From Vibrio mediterranei (GTDB lineage Bacteria > Pseudomonadota > Gammaproteobacteria > Enterobacterales > Vibrionaceae): a DNA stretch of 64,000 nucleotides. Location of the stretch: assembly GCF_900088415.1 (NCBI RefSeq), contig NZ_FLLQ01000002.1, positions 1 through 64,000 of the forward strand, written 5' to 3'. Positions 1 to 8,393 of this stretch are shown one piece after another; positions within the stretch are counted from its first letter, which is position 1; each line of letters begins with the position of its first letter. The notes under the pieces are model-generated. The model was not told the DNA's origin, ran no database searches, and was given only the letters and a program-made list of their open reading frames with translations. Position numbers and translations under genes: made by a program.

Positions 1-46
1 TGTTGTACTTGCGCCAGTTGGTGGTTTTATAGCGAGGCTTCGGCAT
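1..46 (-). CDS. IS5-family transposase, N-terminal fragment running off the window
   Basis: Read on the minus strand from an ATG at 46, the frame gives MPKPRYKTTNWRKYN before it leaves the window at base 1. This is the typical opening of IS5-group transposases found in Vibrio and other gammaproteobacteria. Only 15 codons are visible, so it cannot be said whether the element is intact. The IS630 remnant that follows is cut off on its 5' side within about 50 bases, which suggests that this IS5 copy landed in it. Confidence 0.6.
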   Translation of the reverse strand, partial: MPKPRYKTTNWRKYN

Positions 47-96
47 GAAATCAAAGTCAGTAAATGAATGTCTCTGATCTGATCGTAAGATTGTGA

Positions 97-615
97 TTTA
101 GTTCATTCGATTTCGGCAACAAAGCCGGTTGGATACGAACTGGCCACGATAAAGTGATTGAAACAACGGGAAATCGTAGCCGATTAAACATTATTGGCGC
201 ACTGAACCTGTCGGATATTGGGGCGACCATTGTTCATGATTATGAGAGCATTAACAGTGAAACGATTGTTCACTTCTTCTGTAAGTTAAGAGAGAGTTAT
301 CCGTTAGCTCATAAGCTTCATATCATTTTAGATGGTGCGGGATATCACCGCAGTGACTTAGTCAGAGATGCGGCGTTTGTCCTTAATATTGAACTGCATT
401 ATCTTCCACCTTACAGCCCAAACCTGAATCCAATAGAGCGACTATGGAAAGTAATGAATGAGAAATCGAGGAACAACATTTACTTCAAAAGCAAACGGGA
501 TTTCAAGGTGGCAATAGACCAATTTTTTGCTGTGACTCTTCCTGAGATCGCAGGCTCTTTGGCATCTCGAATTAATGACAATTTTCAGGTGCTCAAGCCT
601 GCATCTTCAAGTTGA
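97..615 (+). pseudogene. IS630-family transposase, C-terminal fragment
   Basis: The reading frame is open from base 97, preceded by an in-frame stop, to the TGA at 613-615. It shows the IS630 DDE signatures: GWIRTGHDKV, then HIILDGAGYH with the second catalytic Asp, then YLPPYSPNLNPIERLWK with the third acidic residue. The N-terminal half, with the helix-turn-helix and the first Asp, is missing. The fragment probably cannot transpose. The upstream loss coincides with the IS5-type element at the window edge. Confidence 0.75.
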
Positions 616-813
616 TTCGGTATATTGTTTCGCTTCAGAATTTATTACGCCCTATCGGCAACGAACCTAGCAAAGCTGCAGGATTCCCACGGCTGTCAAA
701 CATCCGCTAAACTTCAAGTGATGGGTTTGGGCTGCCGCTCTACAATCTGTATAGTTTTCGATGATTCACAACATGTCCCCCTGATAAACTATAGGCTAAG
801 TATTAACAGAAGC

Positions 814-1929
814 TTATTTTTTCTCATGTTGCTTGCGTGCCACAACTGGTAAAAGGCCTGTTGCAGGCTTCAACATGGATCCTTTTTGATAGTCTCGTAC
901 GGTTCCAACGGCCGCTGTAAACCAAGCAACAACTAATAGTGTGAATAATCCTATGGCGAAAAAGGTAAAGAGATCTAGTTGAGTATGTAATGCCAGTTGA
1001 ATAGTTCCTGTTACACATGTCCCTACAGGGAAAGTAAATGCCCACCAGGTTAAACTAAACGGCATTCGCAAACGAATCGCCTTCACTGTTAACATTAGTG
1101 CAATTGACATCCAGTACATAGCAAAACCCCATACAGGTACACCGAATACCGAAGAAATCGCATTTAGAAACTCTGCGCGTGGAGGTTCAAGGACGTGAGA
1201 GGACATGACCCCAAGTGTTCCCATCGCGGTTATTGACTGACCGAGTGGCCCAAGAACTACCCATAAGGTCGGGACGCGAGCACCACCTGAGGTCCCATAA
1301 TGAGAGAGGCGACGCCAGATCAAGGTAATAATAATTAAAGCGGGAAAAATACTGACACCAAAAAAGATATAACAAAGATAAAGCAGTAATTTGGCGTCTT
1401 CGAGAGATGACATGTGGGGAATATACAGTGCTCCTATTGCAGCAGAGACCATCGGAGACACCACTGGCATTAGCCATCCCCCAAAAGCACCATCTTCACT
1501 GATTTCGTGCTGAGTGAATTGGAGGTACGGAACAAATACGGCAAAAATTACGCCAGACACGGTACCAATAAACCATAGCCACCAACCAATAGTAATGATG
1601 ATCTCCGGCGGAAAATAATGGATACCAATCAGAGCACAACCCCCTGAGATAGTAAGGAAAGCCATTGGAGGAGCCCCGAAAAATTGGGACATGATAGGAT
1701 CAAGCAGCTGACGTTTAACTACCTCAGGTCGAATCACAGCTTGCACAACCTTGAGGATGGTCAGAATGGTTAACCAAATCGAGGCACTGATCCAAACAAC
1801 AAAAGCAAAAGGCTCTAAATCCACCCCTATTTTAGGAAGTGAAACTGCCGCATTAGCGATAATCCCTGTTCCCATCACTGATGCAAACAGGTTAGGGGCA
1901 ATCTCGCGCTTATGATTCTTTATTTCCAT
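814..1929 (-). CDS. TDT-family (TehA/SLAC1-like) membrane transporter
   Basis: This is an integral membrane protein of about 371 residues with roughly ten hydrophobic segments. It belongs to the tellurite-resistance/dicarboxylate transporter (TDT) family, which includes TehA, Mae1 and SLAC1; members move anions or C4-dicarboxylates across the inner membrane. The early segment PNLFASVMGTGIIA matches the family's first helix. I chose the internal ATG at 1929 because the upstream codons (MRQSLNF...) are not hydrophobic or family-like and a GGAAG-type site precedes the chosen start. The gene diverges from the truncated sigma-factor gene 87 bases away. The substrate cannot be read from the sequence. 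Confidence 0.75.
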   Translation of the reverse strand: MEIKNHKREIAPNLFASVMGTGIIANAAVSLPKIGVDLEPFAFVVWISASIWLTILTILKVVQAVIRPEVVKRQLLDPIMSQFFGAPPMAFLTISGGCALIGIHYFPPEIIITIGWWLWFIGTVSGVIFAVFVPYLQFTQHEISEDGAFGGWLMPVVSPMVSAAIGALYIPHMSSLEDAKLLLYLCYIFFGVSIFPALIIITLIWRRLSHYGTSGGARVPTLWVVLGPLGQSITAMGTLGVMSSHVLEPPRAEFLNAISSVFGVPVWGFAMYWMSIALMLTVKAIRLRMPFSLTWWAFTFPVGTCVTGTIQLALHTQLDLFTFFAIGLFTLLVVAWFTAAVGTVRDYQKGSMLKPATGLLPVVARKQHEKK

Positions 1930-2016
1930 ATATAAGAACTTCCACTCTGATTTTATTTCAAAGTATAGCAGCATCCCAAAGTTCAGGCTCTGTCGCAAAT
2001 TCTAATAAATACGTGA

Positions 2017-2715
2017 TTGATCTCCCAAACCAAGGCAAAAGAATATATAGATAATAGCTATTTTTCAGATATTTCAATTTATTCTTTGTTATCACAACAA
2101 GAGGAGCAAGAGTTAGCATATAGGGTAAAGAGTGGGTGTGCAGACGCACGAGCACAATTTATTCACAGTAACCTCAGATTGGTCATTAAAATCGCAAAAC
2201 TGTTTCAAGGTAGAGGTGTTGAATTTCTTGACTTAATCAATGAGGGAAATATTGGCTTAATGCAAGCCGTAGACAAGTTTGACCCTGATTTAGGTTATCG
2301 ATTCTCAACCTATGCGGTTTGGTGGATCAAACAATCCATAGATCGTGCAATTATGAATCAGGGAAGAACCATTCGTATCCCTGTTCATGTGATTAAGAAA
2401 GTAAGGACATGTGAGAGAGCCACAAAATCTCTCAGAGAGGCTAGAGGCTATGAGCCTCACGTCAAAGACATTGCAGAAGAAATAGGCACTTCAATTGAAG
2501 AAGTCAGTAAACTCAAAAAATTAACCGAACATTCTTATTCTTTAGAGCATGGCTGGGAAGACAGCTCCAGAACAGAGCAACTAACAGCGATAGACGACGA
2601 TGTTTTTGAGGTGCCAGAGAATCTAATCGTTCGAGATGATTTGCAACAAGAAATCATTAGGTGGCATCTTGATTGGAAAAAGCAACCTCTTTACTTAGCG
2701 CAGCCCAAGCCCTAA
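2017..2715 (+). pseudogene. RpoS-type sigma-70 factor lacking region 4
   Basis: A group 2 sigma factor of the RpoS type. Region 1.2 (SLLSQQEEQELA), region 2 (NLRLVIKIAK, LINEGNIGLMQAVDKFDP, YRFSTYAVWWIKQSIDRAI) and region 3 (VKDIAEEIGTSIEEV) are all present. It ends shortly after DDLQQEIIR, just where the intact paralogue at 15.3 kb begins region 4, so the -35-binding helix-turn-helix is absent. A second frame continuing to about 2742 (LEKATSLLSAAQALR) could be a scrap of the old C terminus. An ISAs1 fragment starts 80 bases downstream. The start is a TTG without a clear ribosome site, so the N terminus is also uncertain. It is probably broken, but a shortened product that binds core polymerase is possible. 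Confidence 0.7.
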
Positions 2716-2795
2716 GGCAAGATCATTATGAATTTTGAACTTATCCCAATTTGACGGATCAGATCTGGTATCTACCACCTCTTAGAGCCTTTTCC

Positions 2796-3161
2796 ATGTC
2801 TGATTCGTTTCTAGAGCACTTCGAAAGCATGGCTGACCCTCGTATTGAGCGTTGTAAAAAGCACCAACTCTTAGATATTCTCTTGCTTGCTATTAGCGCT
2901 GAGGGTTGGGAAGACATCGAAGATTTTGGCTATAACCGTTTAGATTGGCTTCGCAAATATCACCCATTCCTTAATGGCATCCCACATCACGATACAATTG
3001 CAAGGGTCATCACTCAACTGAAAGCAGGTGAGATTGAGCAAGCGTTTCAGTCTTGGATGAAGACTCTAGTTCAAACTACAGGTACCGATGTCATTGACCC
3101 AATCTATCAATACTTACATCACAAATTGTTCCTCTTTACAAAACTGGCCCCGTGTGATTAA
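2796..3161 (+). pseudogene. ISAs1-family transposase, N-terminal fragment
   Basis: The frame begins MSDSFLEHFESMADPR and continues with GWEDIEDFG, RLDWLRKYHPFLNGIPHHDTI and ARVITQL, which are signatures of ISAs1/H-repeat-associated transposases. The catalytic half should follow a segment like GTDVIAIDGKT but diverges after GTDVI and stops, so the DDE domain is lost. About five residues between AISA and EGWED also seem to be missing compared with family members, suggesting a small internal deletion. It lies directly after the truncated sigma factor and probably marks the event that damaged that gene. Confidence 0.7.
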
Positions 3162-3209
3162 GCCCTAAATACTGTCGAGCATTCATTTACTAGCTCATTA
3201 TTTACAATT

Positions 3210-3242
3210 GACAAGATAATTTTTTAGAAAAATTATCTTGTC
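3210..3242. repeat. Perfect 15-bp inverted repeat with 3-base loop
   Basis: GACAAGATAATTTTT at 3210-3224 and its exact complement at 3228-3242 flank TAG. The arms are A/T-rich and lie just after the ISAs1 fragment, so the structure could be a transcription terminator or the remains of an insertion-sequence end. No gene directly upstream needs it. Confidence 0.5.
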
Positions 3243-3443
3243 TGAGAGCGCATTTAGCCTTTACTTAAAGCAAGGTACTCAAGGCCTTGGGTGACATGAG
3301 ACATATCATTGAAATGCAAACTATCGAGTTATCGTCATGCGCACTTGTATACGCTTTTTGGTCTGATGGCCTGGTTGAAAAAGCGATAACTAAGAATAAA
3401 CGAGTGATCTATTACACGGCAAGGAAGGCACCTAGGAGTCATT

Positions 3444-3569
3444 ATGGAAAAAAAGAGTGTACCATTGTTCCAAGCGGTAATTGAAATTGACGGCTGTTTT
3501 TATGTATCGGCAGAAGCAGCTTTCAAAGAACTCAATGAGGGAACAGATAGAGAAAAGGGTGAAGTATGA
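3444..3569 (+). CDS. Small hypothetical protein (41 aa)
   Basis: An ATG at 3444 is preceded by TAGGAG at good spacing and opens a 41-codon frame, MEKKSVPLFQ... to ...REKGEV. The product is soluble and mildly acidic, with one Cys. I do not recognise it. The stop codon overlaps the next small gene in an ATGA arrangement, which supports real, coupled translation. It sits upstream of the DUF4345-like membrane protein and may share a transcript with it. Confidence 0.4.
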   Translation: MEKKSVPLFQAVIEIDGCFYVSAEAAFKELNEGTDREKGEV

Positions 3570-3718
3570 TTTCTGGTAATCAATTAATTATTGCTCTGTT
3601 ATTGATCATGATTAGCGTATTTTTACTTGCTCCAGAAATCGTGGAACAATTGTACCAACATAGCGTACAAATCATGCTTCAAGCGACAGGACAAGTGCTG
3701 CCCTCAGAGCCCTATTAA
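3566..3718 (+). CDS. Small single-span membrane protein (50 aa)
   Basis: The ATG overlaps the stop of the preceding small gene (ATGA). The product begins MISGNQLIIALLLIMISVFL, one strongly hydrophobic helix at residues 6-24, followed by an amphipathic tail ending LPSEPY. This is the usual shape of an accessory or stress-related small membrane protein. The family is not recognised. The DUF4345-like gene starts 42 bases later on the same strand. Confidence 0.45.
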   Translation: MISGNQLIIALLLIMISVFLLAPEIVEQLYQHSVQIMLQATGQVLPSEPY

Positions 3719-3760
3719 TTTGCTATTTGTCAAACTATTACTTAGTAAAATGGAGTTTCA

Positions 3761-4138
3761 ATGACCCTCGAACAAACATTTCTCGCTCTCACCGCAGTAG
3801 GGTTAATACCCGTTGCACTCAGTTACGGCGCCTCCCCTTTTAAAATGACTAAATTGTTATACAAAGCCGATATTAATGACAATATAGCGCATATTTTCCG
3901 AGGGATCATGGGAATATATTTGGCTATGATTACAGCTTGGTTGCTCGGAACCTTCAGTTCAACCTTTACTCTGCCAGCCCTTTTTACCTTGGTCTTTTTC
4001 ATGTATGGTGTAGCATTTGGTCGAATCATTAGTTTTGTTCAAGAAAAACGTGTCCACGCTTTGTTTTATCTCTACTTGATTTTAGAAATCATCCTAGGCT
4101 CAATTGGTCTCTACTTATTAGTAACTCAAGGGCGTTAA
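3761..4138 (+). CDS. DUF4345-like four-helix membrane protein
   Basis: A 125-residue protein with about four hydrophobic segments. It includes the pattern AHIFRGIMGIYLAM followed by FFMYGVAFGRIISFV, which resembles DUF4345 proteins. The ATG follows a GGAG ribosome site. No reaction is known for the family. An intrinsic terminator at 4159-4194 ends the unit, so it probably closes a short transcript with the two small proteins before it. The family call is moderately sure; the membrane location is clear. Confidence 0.6.
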   Translation: MTLEQTFLALTAVGLIPVALSYGASPFKMTKLLYKADINDNIAHIFRGIMGIYLAMITAWLLGTFSSTFTLPALFTLVFFMYGVAFGRIISFVQEKRVHALFYLYLILEIILGSIGLYLLVTQGR

Positions 4139-4158
4139 TTGGGCTTCTCATATCAAAT

Positions 4159-4194
4159 GAAGGGGCTGTGACGTTTTGAAGTTACAGCCCCTTC
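4159..4194 (+). terminator. Intrinsic terminator after the DUF4345-like gene
   Basis: GAAGGGGCTGTGAC and GTTACAGCCCCTTC pair over 14 bases with one G-T, with an eight-base loop. A weak T-run follows. The position just behind the stop codon at 4138 fits a terminator. Confidence 0.65.
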
Positions 4195-4297
4195 GAGTTT
4201 AGCTCACAAAACAACATCTGATTCAACGTGTTTGGAATACACTACCGACTCATTCGTCAACTTCCCAAGTCAGCTGCTGCCTATCAGACTCAAAGAA

Positions 4298-4522
4298 TTA
4301 ATAGGCATCTTGGTGGTCTTGAAAATACTCCGTTGCATCCATCTTTCGACCGTCTTCAAGTACACATTGATTGGAATAAGCCATATAGGTACCACCGTTT
4401 GCCACACAAAAGCGGCCAGATTCATTTTCAGTGGCTATAGGAGCTTGTGTTTTGGTTGAATTTGAACACCCCACTAGAAGCATTGCGATGAATGCAGTGA
4501 CGGTAACAATTGATTTTTTCAT
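4298..4522 (-). CDS. Small lipoprotein with a DUF333-like domain
   Basis: The start at 4522 gives MKKSIVTVTAFIAMLLVGC, a lipoprotein signal with the lipobox LVGC. The mature part, about 55 residues, contains CVANGGTY...CVLEDGRKMDATEYF, which matches the two-Cys DUF333 pattern seen in small envelope lipoproteins (YoaF-like). The frame is open six codons upstream, but only the internal Met gives a proper signal. The product is probably anchored in the outer membrane. Its role is unknown. Confidence 0.7.
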   Translation of the reverse strand: MKKSIVTVTAFIAMLLVGCSNSTKTQAPIATENESGRFCVANGGTYMAYSNQCVLEDGRKMDATEYFQDHQDAY

Positions 4523-4822
4523 AAAACAAACCTCTTTCAATGACTGCCATAACTAAGTTTAAATACAACATATAATAATGTCATAAGCGGATTAAAAACT
4601 TCTTTCCCAACGAATGACTCAGAAAAAAAGCCAAACCTATATAACTCGCAAGAAGCTTCCATAGATGCTTTTCAAAATCACAGAACTTTTAAGCTTTCTG
4701 TTTACTTAAACTAGTGAACTTCCGTCGAACATTCAAGAATTAATCTTATTTGGTGGCTTGCGTCTGTGAGCATTTGGTCTAGTCTTCAAATTAGGCAAGG
4801 CCATCACAGAGGTAACCAATCT

Positions 4823-5098
4823 ATGTCAGGAAATAAGCAAAAAACCAAACATGCAACAGAAGAAAAAATGCATCGTAAATACGGGGAAGATATTGAACAC
4901 AAGCACAACAAAGACCACCTAGAGTTTCACGATAAAGAACAGAGCCACCCTCATTCCAAACATGGTGGTAACAACGAAGGTCATAAACATACCGTCAACC
5001 ATCACCCAGATGGCAAGCATGACAAGCACCATCATGACAAAAAACACGACCACAAACAGAGCGCCCGCAATCACCACAAAACAGGGCATAATGAGTAA
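4823..5098 (+). CDS. Histidine-rich hydrophilic protein
   Basis: With the start at 4823 (AGAGGT upstream) the product is 91 residues, 22 of them His, with many Lys, Asp and Asn and almost no hydrophobic residues. There is no signal peptide or membrane segment. His clusters such as KHDKHHHDKKHDH are typical of proteins that hold Ni, Zn or Cu. The neighbours include ClC, two CDF exporters and an NRAMP importer, so a metal buffer is a fair inference, but no known family is recognised. The ClC gene starts 63 bases downstream on the same strand. Confidence 0.65.
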   Translation: MSGNKQKTKHATEEKMHRKYGEDIEHKHNKDHLEFHDKEQSHPHSKHGGNNEGHKHTVNHHPDGKHDKHHHDKKHDHKQSARNHHKTGHNE

Positions 5099-5161
5099 TA
5101 CCTCTTCCCTAGCGTGATTCCATAGATAAGTAGGCTAGGGTCACATGAGACAAAATACACC

Positions 5162-6442
5162 ATGATAGCATTGAGACTTTATGGCTTAGCTTTATTGGTC
5201 GGTACGAGCGCAGGGCTCTTGTCTGTTGGCTTTGAAGCCAGCATAGAGGCCCTGATTCACTTTAAAACAATCTTGTTTGATTCTCAGGACCAACTCACCC
5301 TTGACTCTTTTACCATCGCTTTTTTCACGAGCGCCCTACTCGCCATTGGAAGCTTAGTTTTCATACAAAAGCTCGCCCCTGAAGCCGCTGGCTCAGGCAT
5401 TCCAGAAGTAGAACGCGCCATGTTAGGAAAAGCCCCTTTACGATGGCATCGTATCTTGCCCGCAAAGTTTTTCGGTGGCATAGGAGCACTAGGCTCAGGC
5501 ATGGTACTTGGCCAAGAGGGCCCTGTCGTTCAAATGGGAGGGGCCATTGGTGCAATGGTCAGCCGTTTTTTTCATTTGGACACCCAAAAAGCCAATAACA
5601 CTTTATTAGCCAGTGGCGCCGCGGCGGGTCTCGCCGCGGCTTTCAATGCGCCACTTGCCGCAATTCTGTTTGTTGTTGAAGAGATGCGTCCTCAGTTCCG
5701 CTATTCAAGTTTTTCTATTAAAGCCGTCTTCATTGCTACCATTGCGTCAGTCATGGTTTGTCGCACGTTTAAGGGACAGCATCCTTTGCTGCCCTTACCA
5801 GACTACCACACCCCCACACTCGACTCTTTAACCAGCTTTTTAATACTTGGTCTTATCATGGGCATCATAGGCGTGGGGTTTAATCGTGCACTTTTTCATA
5901 CTTTTGCAATTCAAAAAAAAATCCACAAAGGCAAACCTTGGCGACAACGACTCTGGGTTGGCTTGATAGGCGGTACATTGGGCAGTCTTGCTCTGACAGT
6001 CCCTCAAGCAACCTCAAGCGGAATGGCATTAATACCTGACATTATCGCTCACCACCCAAGTATCACCGCTCTATTGCTTCTCTTGATAGTGCGCTTTGGC
6101 GGGACGTTACTTTGTTTTACTTCAGGTGTCCCTGGAGGCGTTTTTGCTCCTATGCTTGCTCTTGGCACCTTGATTGGACTGATATATGGCCACGGCGTTA
6201 CGGTCATCTTTCCACACCTCATTCAAGACAGTGCACTTTTTGCGGTGGCAGGCATGAGCGCTCTCTTTGCTGCCAGTGTCAGAGCGCCGTTAACGGGCAT
6301 TTTATTGGTGGTTGAAATGACAGGAACCTATCATCTTATTCTACCTTTGATGTTCACCTGTTTAACCGCCGTCATCACAGCTCAATGGCTTGGAGGCAAG
6401 CCTCTCTATGAAGCGCTTAGGGCCTATAAATACTCAGATTAA
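5162..6442 (+). CDS. clcA: ClC-type H+/Cl- antiporter
   Basis: A 426-residue inner-membrane protein with the ClC selectivity motifs: GSGIPEVE, GQEGPVVQMGG (with the gating Glu) and GGVFAPMLALG. The pair of Glu in FVVEEMRPQFRY matches the internal proton glutamate of E. coli ClcA, so it should be a proton-coupled antiporter rather than a channel. In E. coli the exchanger helps in extreme acid resistance. It lacks some of the N-terminal residues of the 473-residue E. coli protein. It converges with the minus-strand metal/stress run, whose last gene ends at 6513. Confidence 0.88.
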   Translation: MIALRLYGLALLVGTSAGLLSVGFEASIEALIHFKTILFDSQDQLTLDSFTIAFFTSALLAIGSLVFIQKLAPEAAGSGIPEVERAMLGKAPLRWHRILPAKFFGGIGALGSGMVLGQEGPVVQMGGAIGAMVSRFFHLDTQKANNTLLASGAAAGLAAAFNAPLAAILFVVEEMRPQFRYSSFSIKAVFIATIASVMVCRTFKGQHPLLPLPDYHTPTLDSLTSFLILGLIMGIIGVGFNRALFHTFAIQKKIHKGKPWRQRLWVGLIGGTLGSLALTVPQATSSGMALIPDIIAHHPSITALLLLLIVRFGGTLLCFTSGVPGGVFAPMLALGTLIGLIYGHGVTVIFPHLIQDSALFAVAGMSALFAASVRAPLTGILLVVEMTGTYHLILPLMFTCLTAVITAQWLGGKPLYEALRAYKYSD

Positions 6443-6512
6443 ACGCTGCACTCAGGGTCGTTTATAATTAAGCGGCAACGTCAATCATAAAGTCTATGAC
6501 TCACCGCCGCTG

Positions 6513-6947
6513 TTAACGATAATCCACAACAAGCACATCTAAAGGCGTTTCTGTTTTGATACGCTGCTCTAAATGCGCCCCTAAGTGTGCCTTTCTCGTA
6601 TGCCCGCCAATAATGAGCAAATCAGCATTAATGCCTTCAACGATTTGTTTTAACTCAGTGACAACCTGGCCGCCCCGAGTAAGGATGTGTGCCTTATCAA
6701 TAGGGTATGCACTGCGTATGAACGCCAAGTCTTGGCTACACTCGTCAATTTTATGACGTCGGTAGTAATCACGATAAGTCTGAGACCAAGACGCTAAAGA
6801 GAAGAAGGAATGGCTTTTATCTGGGTATACATAGGCAAGATAGATATCCGCATTGAATACCTTAGCAATCTCCACCGCATGTTTGATTAACTCCGCGTCG
6901 GTCTTTTCCACATCAACGGCGACCAGTACAGTTTGGTATATCATCAT
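6513..6947 (-). CDS. Universal stress protein (UspA family)
   Basis: About 144 residues with the Usp fold. It opens YQTVLVAVDVEKTD, has a central HAVEIAKVFNADIYLAYVYP, and ends ADLLIIGGHTR...PLDVLVVDYR. The nucleotide loop is not the canonical G-x2-G-x9-G-S, so ATP binding is uncertain. Two adjacent ATGs (6947 and 6944) lie behind AGGAG; I took the first. It is the last gene of the eight-gene run that starts at 12100, 42 bases after the HAD gene. A second Usp is at 18.4 kb. Confidence 0.8.
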   Translation of the reverse strand: MMIYQTVLVAVDVEKTDAELIKHAVEIAKVFNADIYLAYVYPDKSHSFFSLASWSQTYRDYYRRHKIDECSQDLAFIRSAYPIDKAHILTRGGQVVTELKQIVEGINADLLIIGGHTRKAHLGAHLEQRIKTETPLDVLVVDYR

Positions 6948-6989
6948 AATACTCCTGCTAAAAGGGACTCTCACCAGTCAGGCATAACA

Positions 6990-7457
6990 CTAACCACGGC
7001 ACCCTGCCACAATGCGGTTAGGGTGAAGCAATAAATCCAGTGCATCCACTGGAGAGCCAACAAGCAAATCGGCGTGCATTAATGCCTTCGGGTGAGTACC
7101 TTCTGCGGTATTGACAACAATACTCATGGCTGCTTTTTGAAGCATCAACACATCATTGAGCCCGTTACCAACGACAGCATTTTGTCTTGGCGGCGTGATG
7201 ATATGCTCAGACTTTTGCCTTTGTATATTTTCGCCGTCCAGCACTAAAAACTTTACTGGGAGTTTTGATAGCTGGTCTCGCACTGTGCCAAAGGTATCGG
7301 CCGTAAATACGTAGATATCTGCGAGTTTTGCTAAGTCATGCAGCCTTTCTTTTACTCCTTCCACGAGTTGACCATCGACCGCCAACGTGCCATTAAAATC
7401 GAAATATACGGTCTCTATTGTGATGGACCGACTAGGTATTGGTATACGAATGCTCAT
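6990..7457 (-). CDS. HAD-family protein resembling soluble P-type-ATPase domains
   Basis: A 155-residue haloacid dehalogenase fold with YFDFNGTLAVDG (nucleophile Asp, but Asn where phosphatases have the second Asp), then VFTADTFGT (motif II), and VVGNGLNDVLML (motif IV). This resembles the stand-alone P-type ATPase-like HAD proteins (COG4087), whose role is unclear. The missing second Asp argues against ordinary phosphatase activity. The gene overlaps the upstream CDF gene by 26 bases and has its own AAAGGAG site. A link with metal transport is inferred from the neighbours. Confidence 0.7.
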   Translation of the reverse strand: MSIRIPIPSRSITIETVYFDFNGTLAVDGQLVEGVKERLHDLAKLADIYVFTADTFGTVRDQLSKLPVKFLVLDGENIQRQKSEHIITPPRQNAVVGNGLNDVLMLQKAAMSIVVNTAEGTHPKALMHADLLVGSPVDALDLLLHPNRIVAGCRG

Positions 7458-8391
7458 TGGTGCTCTCCTTTAAGGGAATAGGCGGTTTTATATAAGGCCG
7501 AGAAAAAAGGCCACTGTCTTTACCCTGCTCGCTGGAGCAGAAGTTCATTGACCGCTCGATTTGAATCGTGCTTTCAGTGATGGAATAAGGTTTAAGCACT
7601 CTCTGTATAGCGACCAATAGATGGTCGTCATATAGAGGCGGTCTATCCGTCGTGATATGTACGGTCAAGGCCGTTTCAGTCGTACTCACTGCCCACACGT
7701 GCAAACGATGAAAGCCAGTGACGCCATCGACCTTTAACAGAGACTGAGCAAGTAACGTCATGTCAATCGACTCAGGAACCCCATCTACGGCAAGGTGGCA
7801 CGATTGTTTTGTCAACGACCAGGTCTCTTTCAGCACAACAATGACAATACATAAACTGGTAATAGAGTCCACCCAGTGCCAACCTGTCATCATAATGGTC
7901 AGGCTCGAGACAATAACGCCAACAGACACTCCCGTATCCGCCATCATATGGACAAACATTCCTTTCATATTGAGGTCATCCTGACGAGATTTTGCAAACA
8001 TCCACGCGGTGATACCGTTGACGCCAACACCGACAGCGGCGATTGCCATTATGGCTGAGCTGGAGACCTCAGGCTGGTCACTGAAACGCCGCAACGCTTC
8101 CCAAGCAACACTTCCCAAGGCAAGATACAAAACCACGGCACTCAAGATCGCCGAAAAGATAGTCAGCTTGCGCCAACCAAAGGTGCGAGTGTTGGACACT
8201 GACTTTTGCGCAAGGAGGACGCTCCCCCATGCAATAGCAAGGGAGAACACGTCACTTAAGTTGTGCCCAGCATCGGCAAGTAAGGCTAACGAATGAGACC
8301 AGTAGCCAACCCCAGCCTCGACGATAATATAGAGGACATTCAAAGTTATCCCAGTGGCAAATACACGATTGTATTGTGGTGAATGCTGCAT
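7432..8391 (-). CDS. CDF-family divalent cation exporter (CzcD/ZitB-like)
   Basis: About 319 residues with six membrane helices and the cation-diffusion-facilitator metal site: ALLADAGHNLSD in helix 2 and HMMADTGVS in helix 5. A cytoplasmic C-terminal domain ends in a region rich in polar residues. Such proteins use the proton gradient to expel Zn, Co, Cd or Mn from the cytoplasm. The start at 8391 (MQHSPQYNR) lies two bases after the stop of the NRAMP gene, so translation is coupled. It is one of two CDF exporters in this run; they are not close copies. Confidence 0.85.
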   Translation of the reverse strand: MQHSPQYNRVFATGITLNVLYIIVEAGVGYWSHSLALLADAGHNLSDVFSLAIAWGSVLLAQKSVSNTRTFGWRKLTIFSAILSAVVLYLALGSVAWEALRRFSDQPEVSSSAIMAIAAVGVGVNGITAWMFAKSRQDDLNMKGMFVHMMADTGVSVGVIVSSLTIMMTGWHWVDSITSLCIVIVVLKETWSLTKQSCHLAVDGVPESIDMTLLAQSLLKVDGVTGFHRLHVWAVSTTETALTVHITTDRPPLYDDHLLVAIQRVLKPYSITESTIQIERSMNFCSSEQGKDSGLFSRPYIKPPIPLKESTNEHSYTNT

Positions 8392-8393
8392 GT

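Noticed and set aside
625..852. Plus-strand frame of 75 codons after the IS630 remnant
   Set aside because: No family features, no ribosome site, and it runs into the TDT transporter gene on the other strand.
3287..3484. Plus-strand frame of 65 codons
   Set aside because: No ribosome site or recognisable pattern, and it overlaps the better-supported small gene at 3444.
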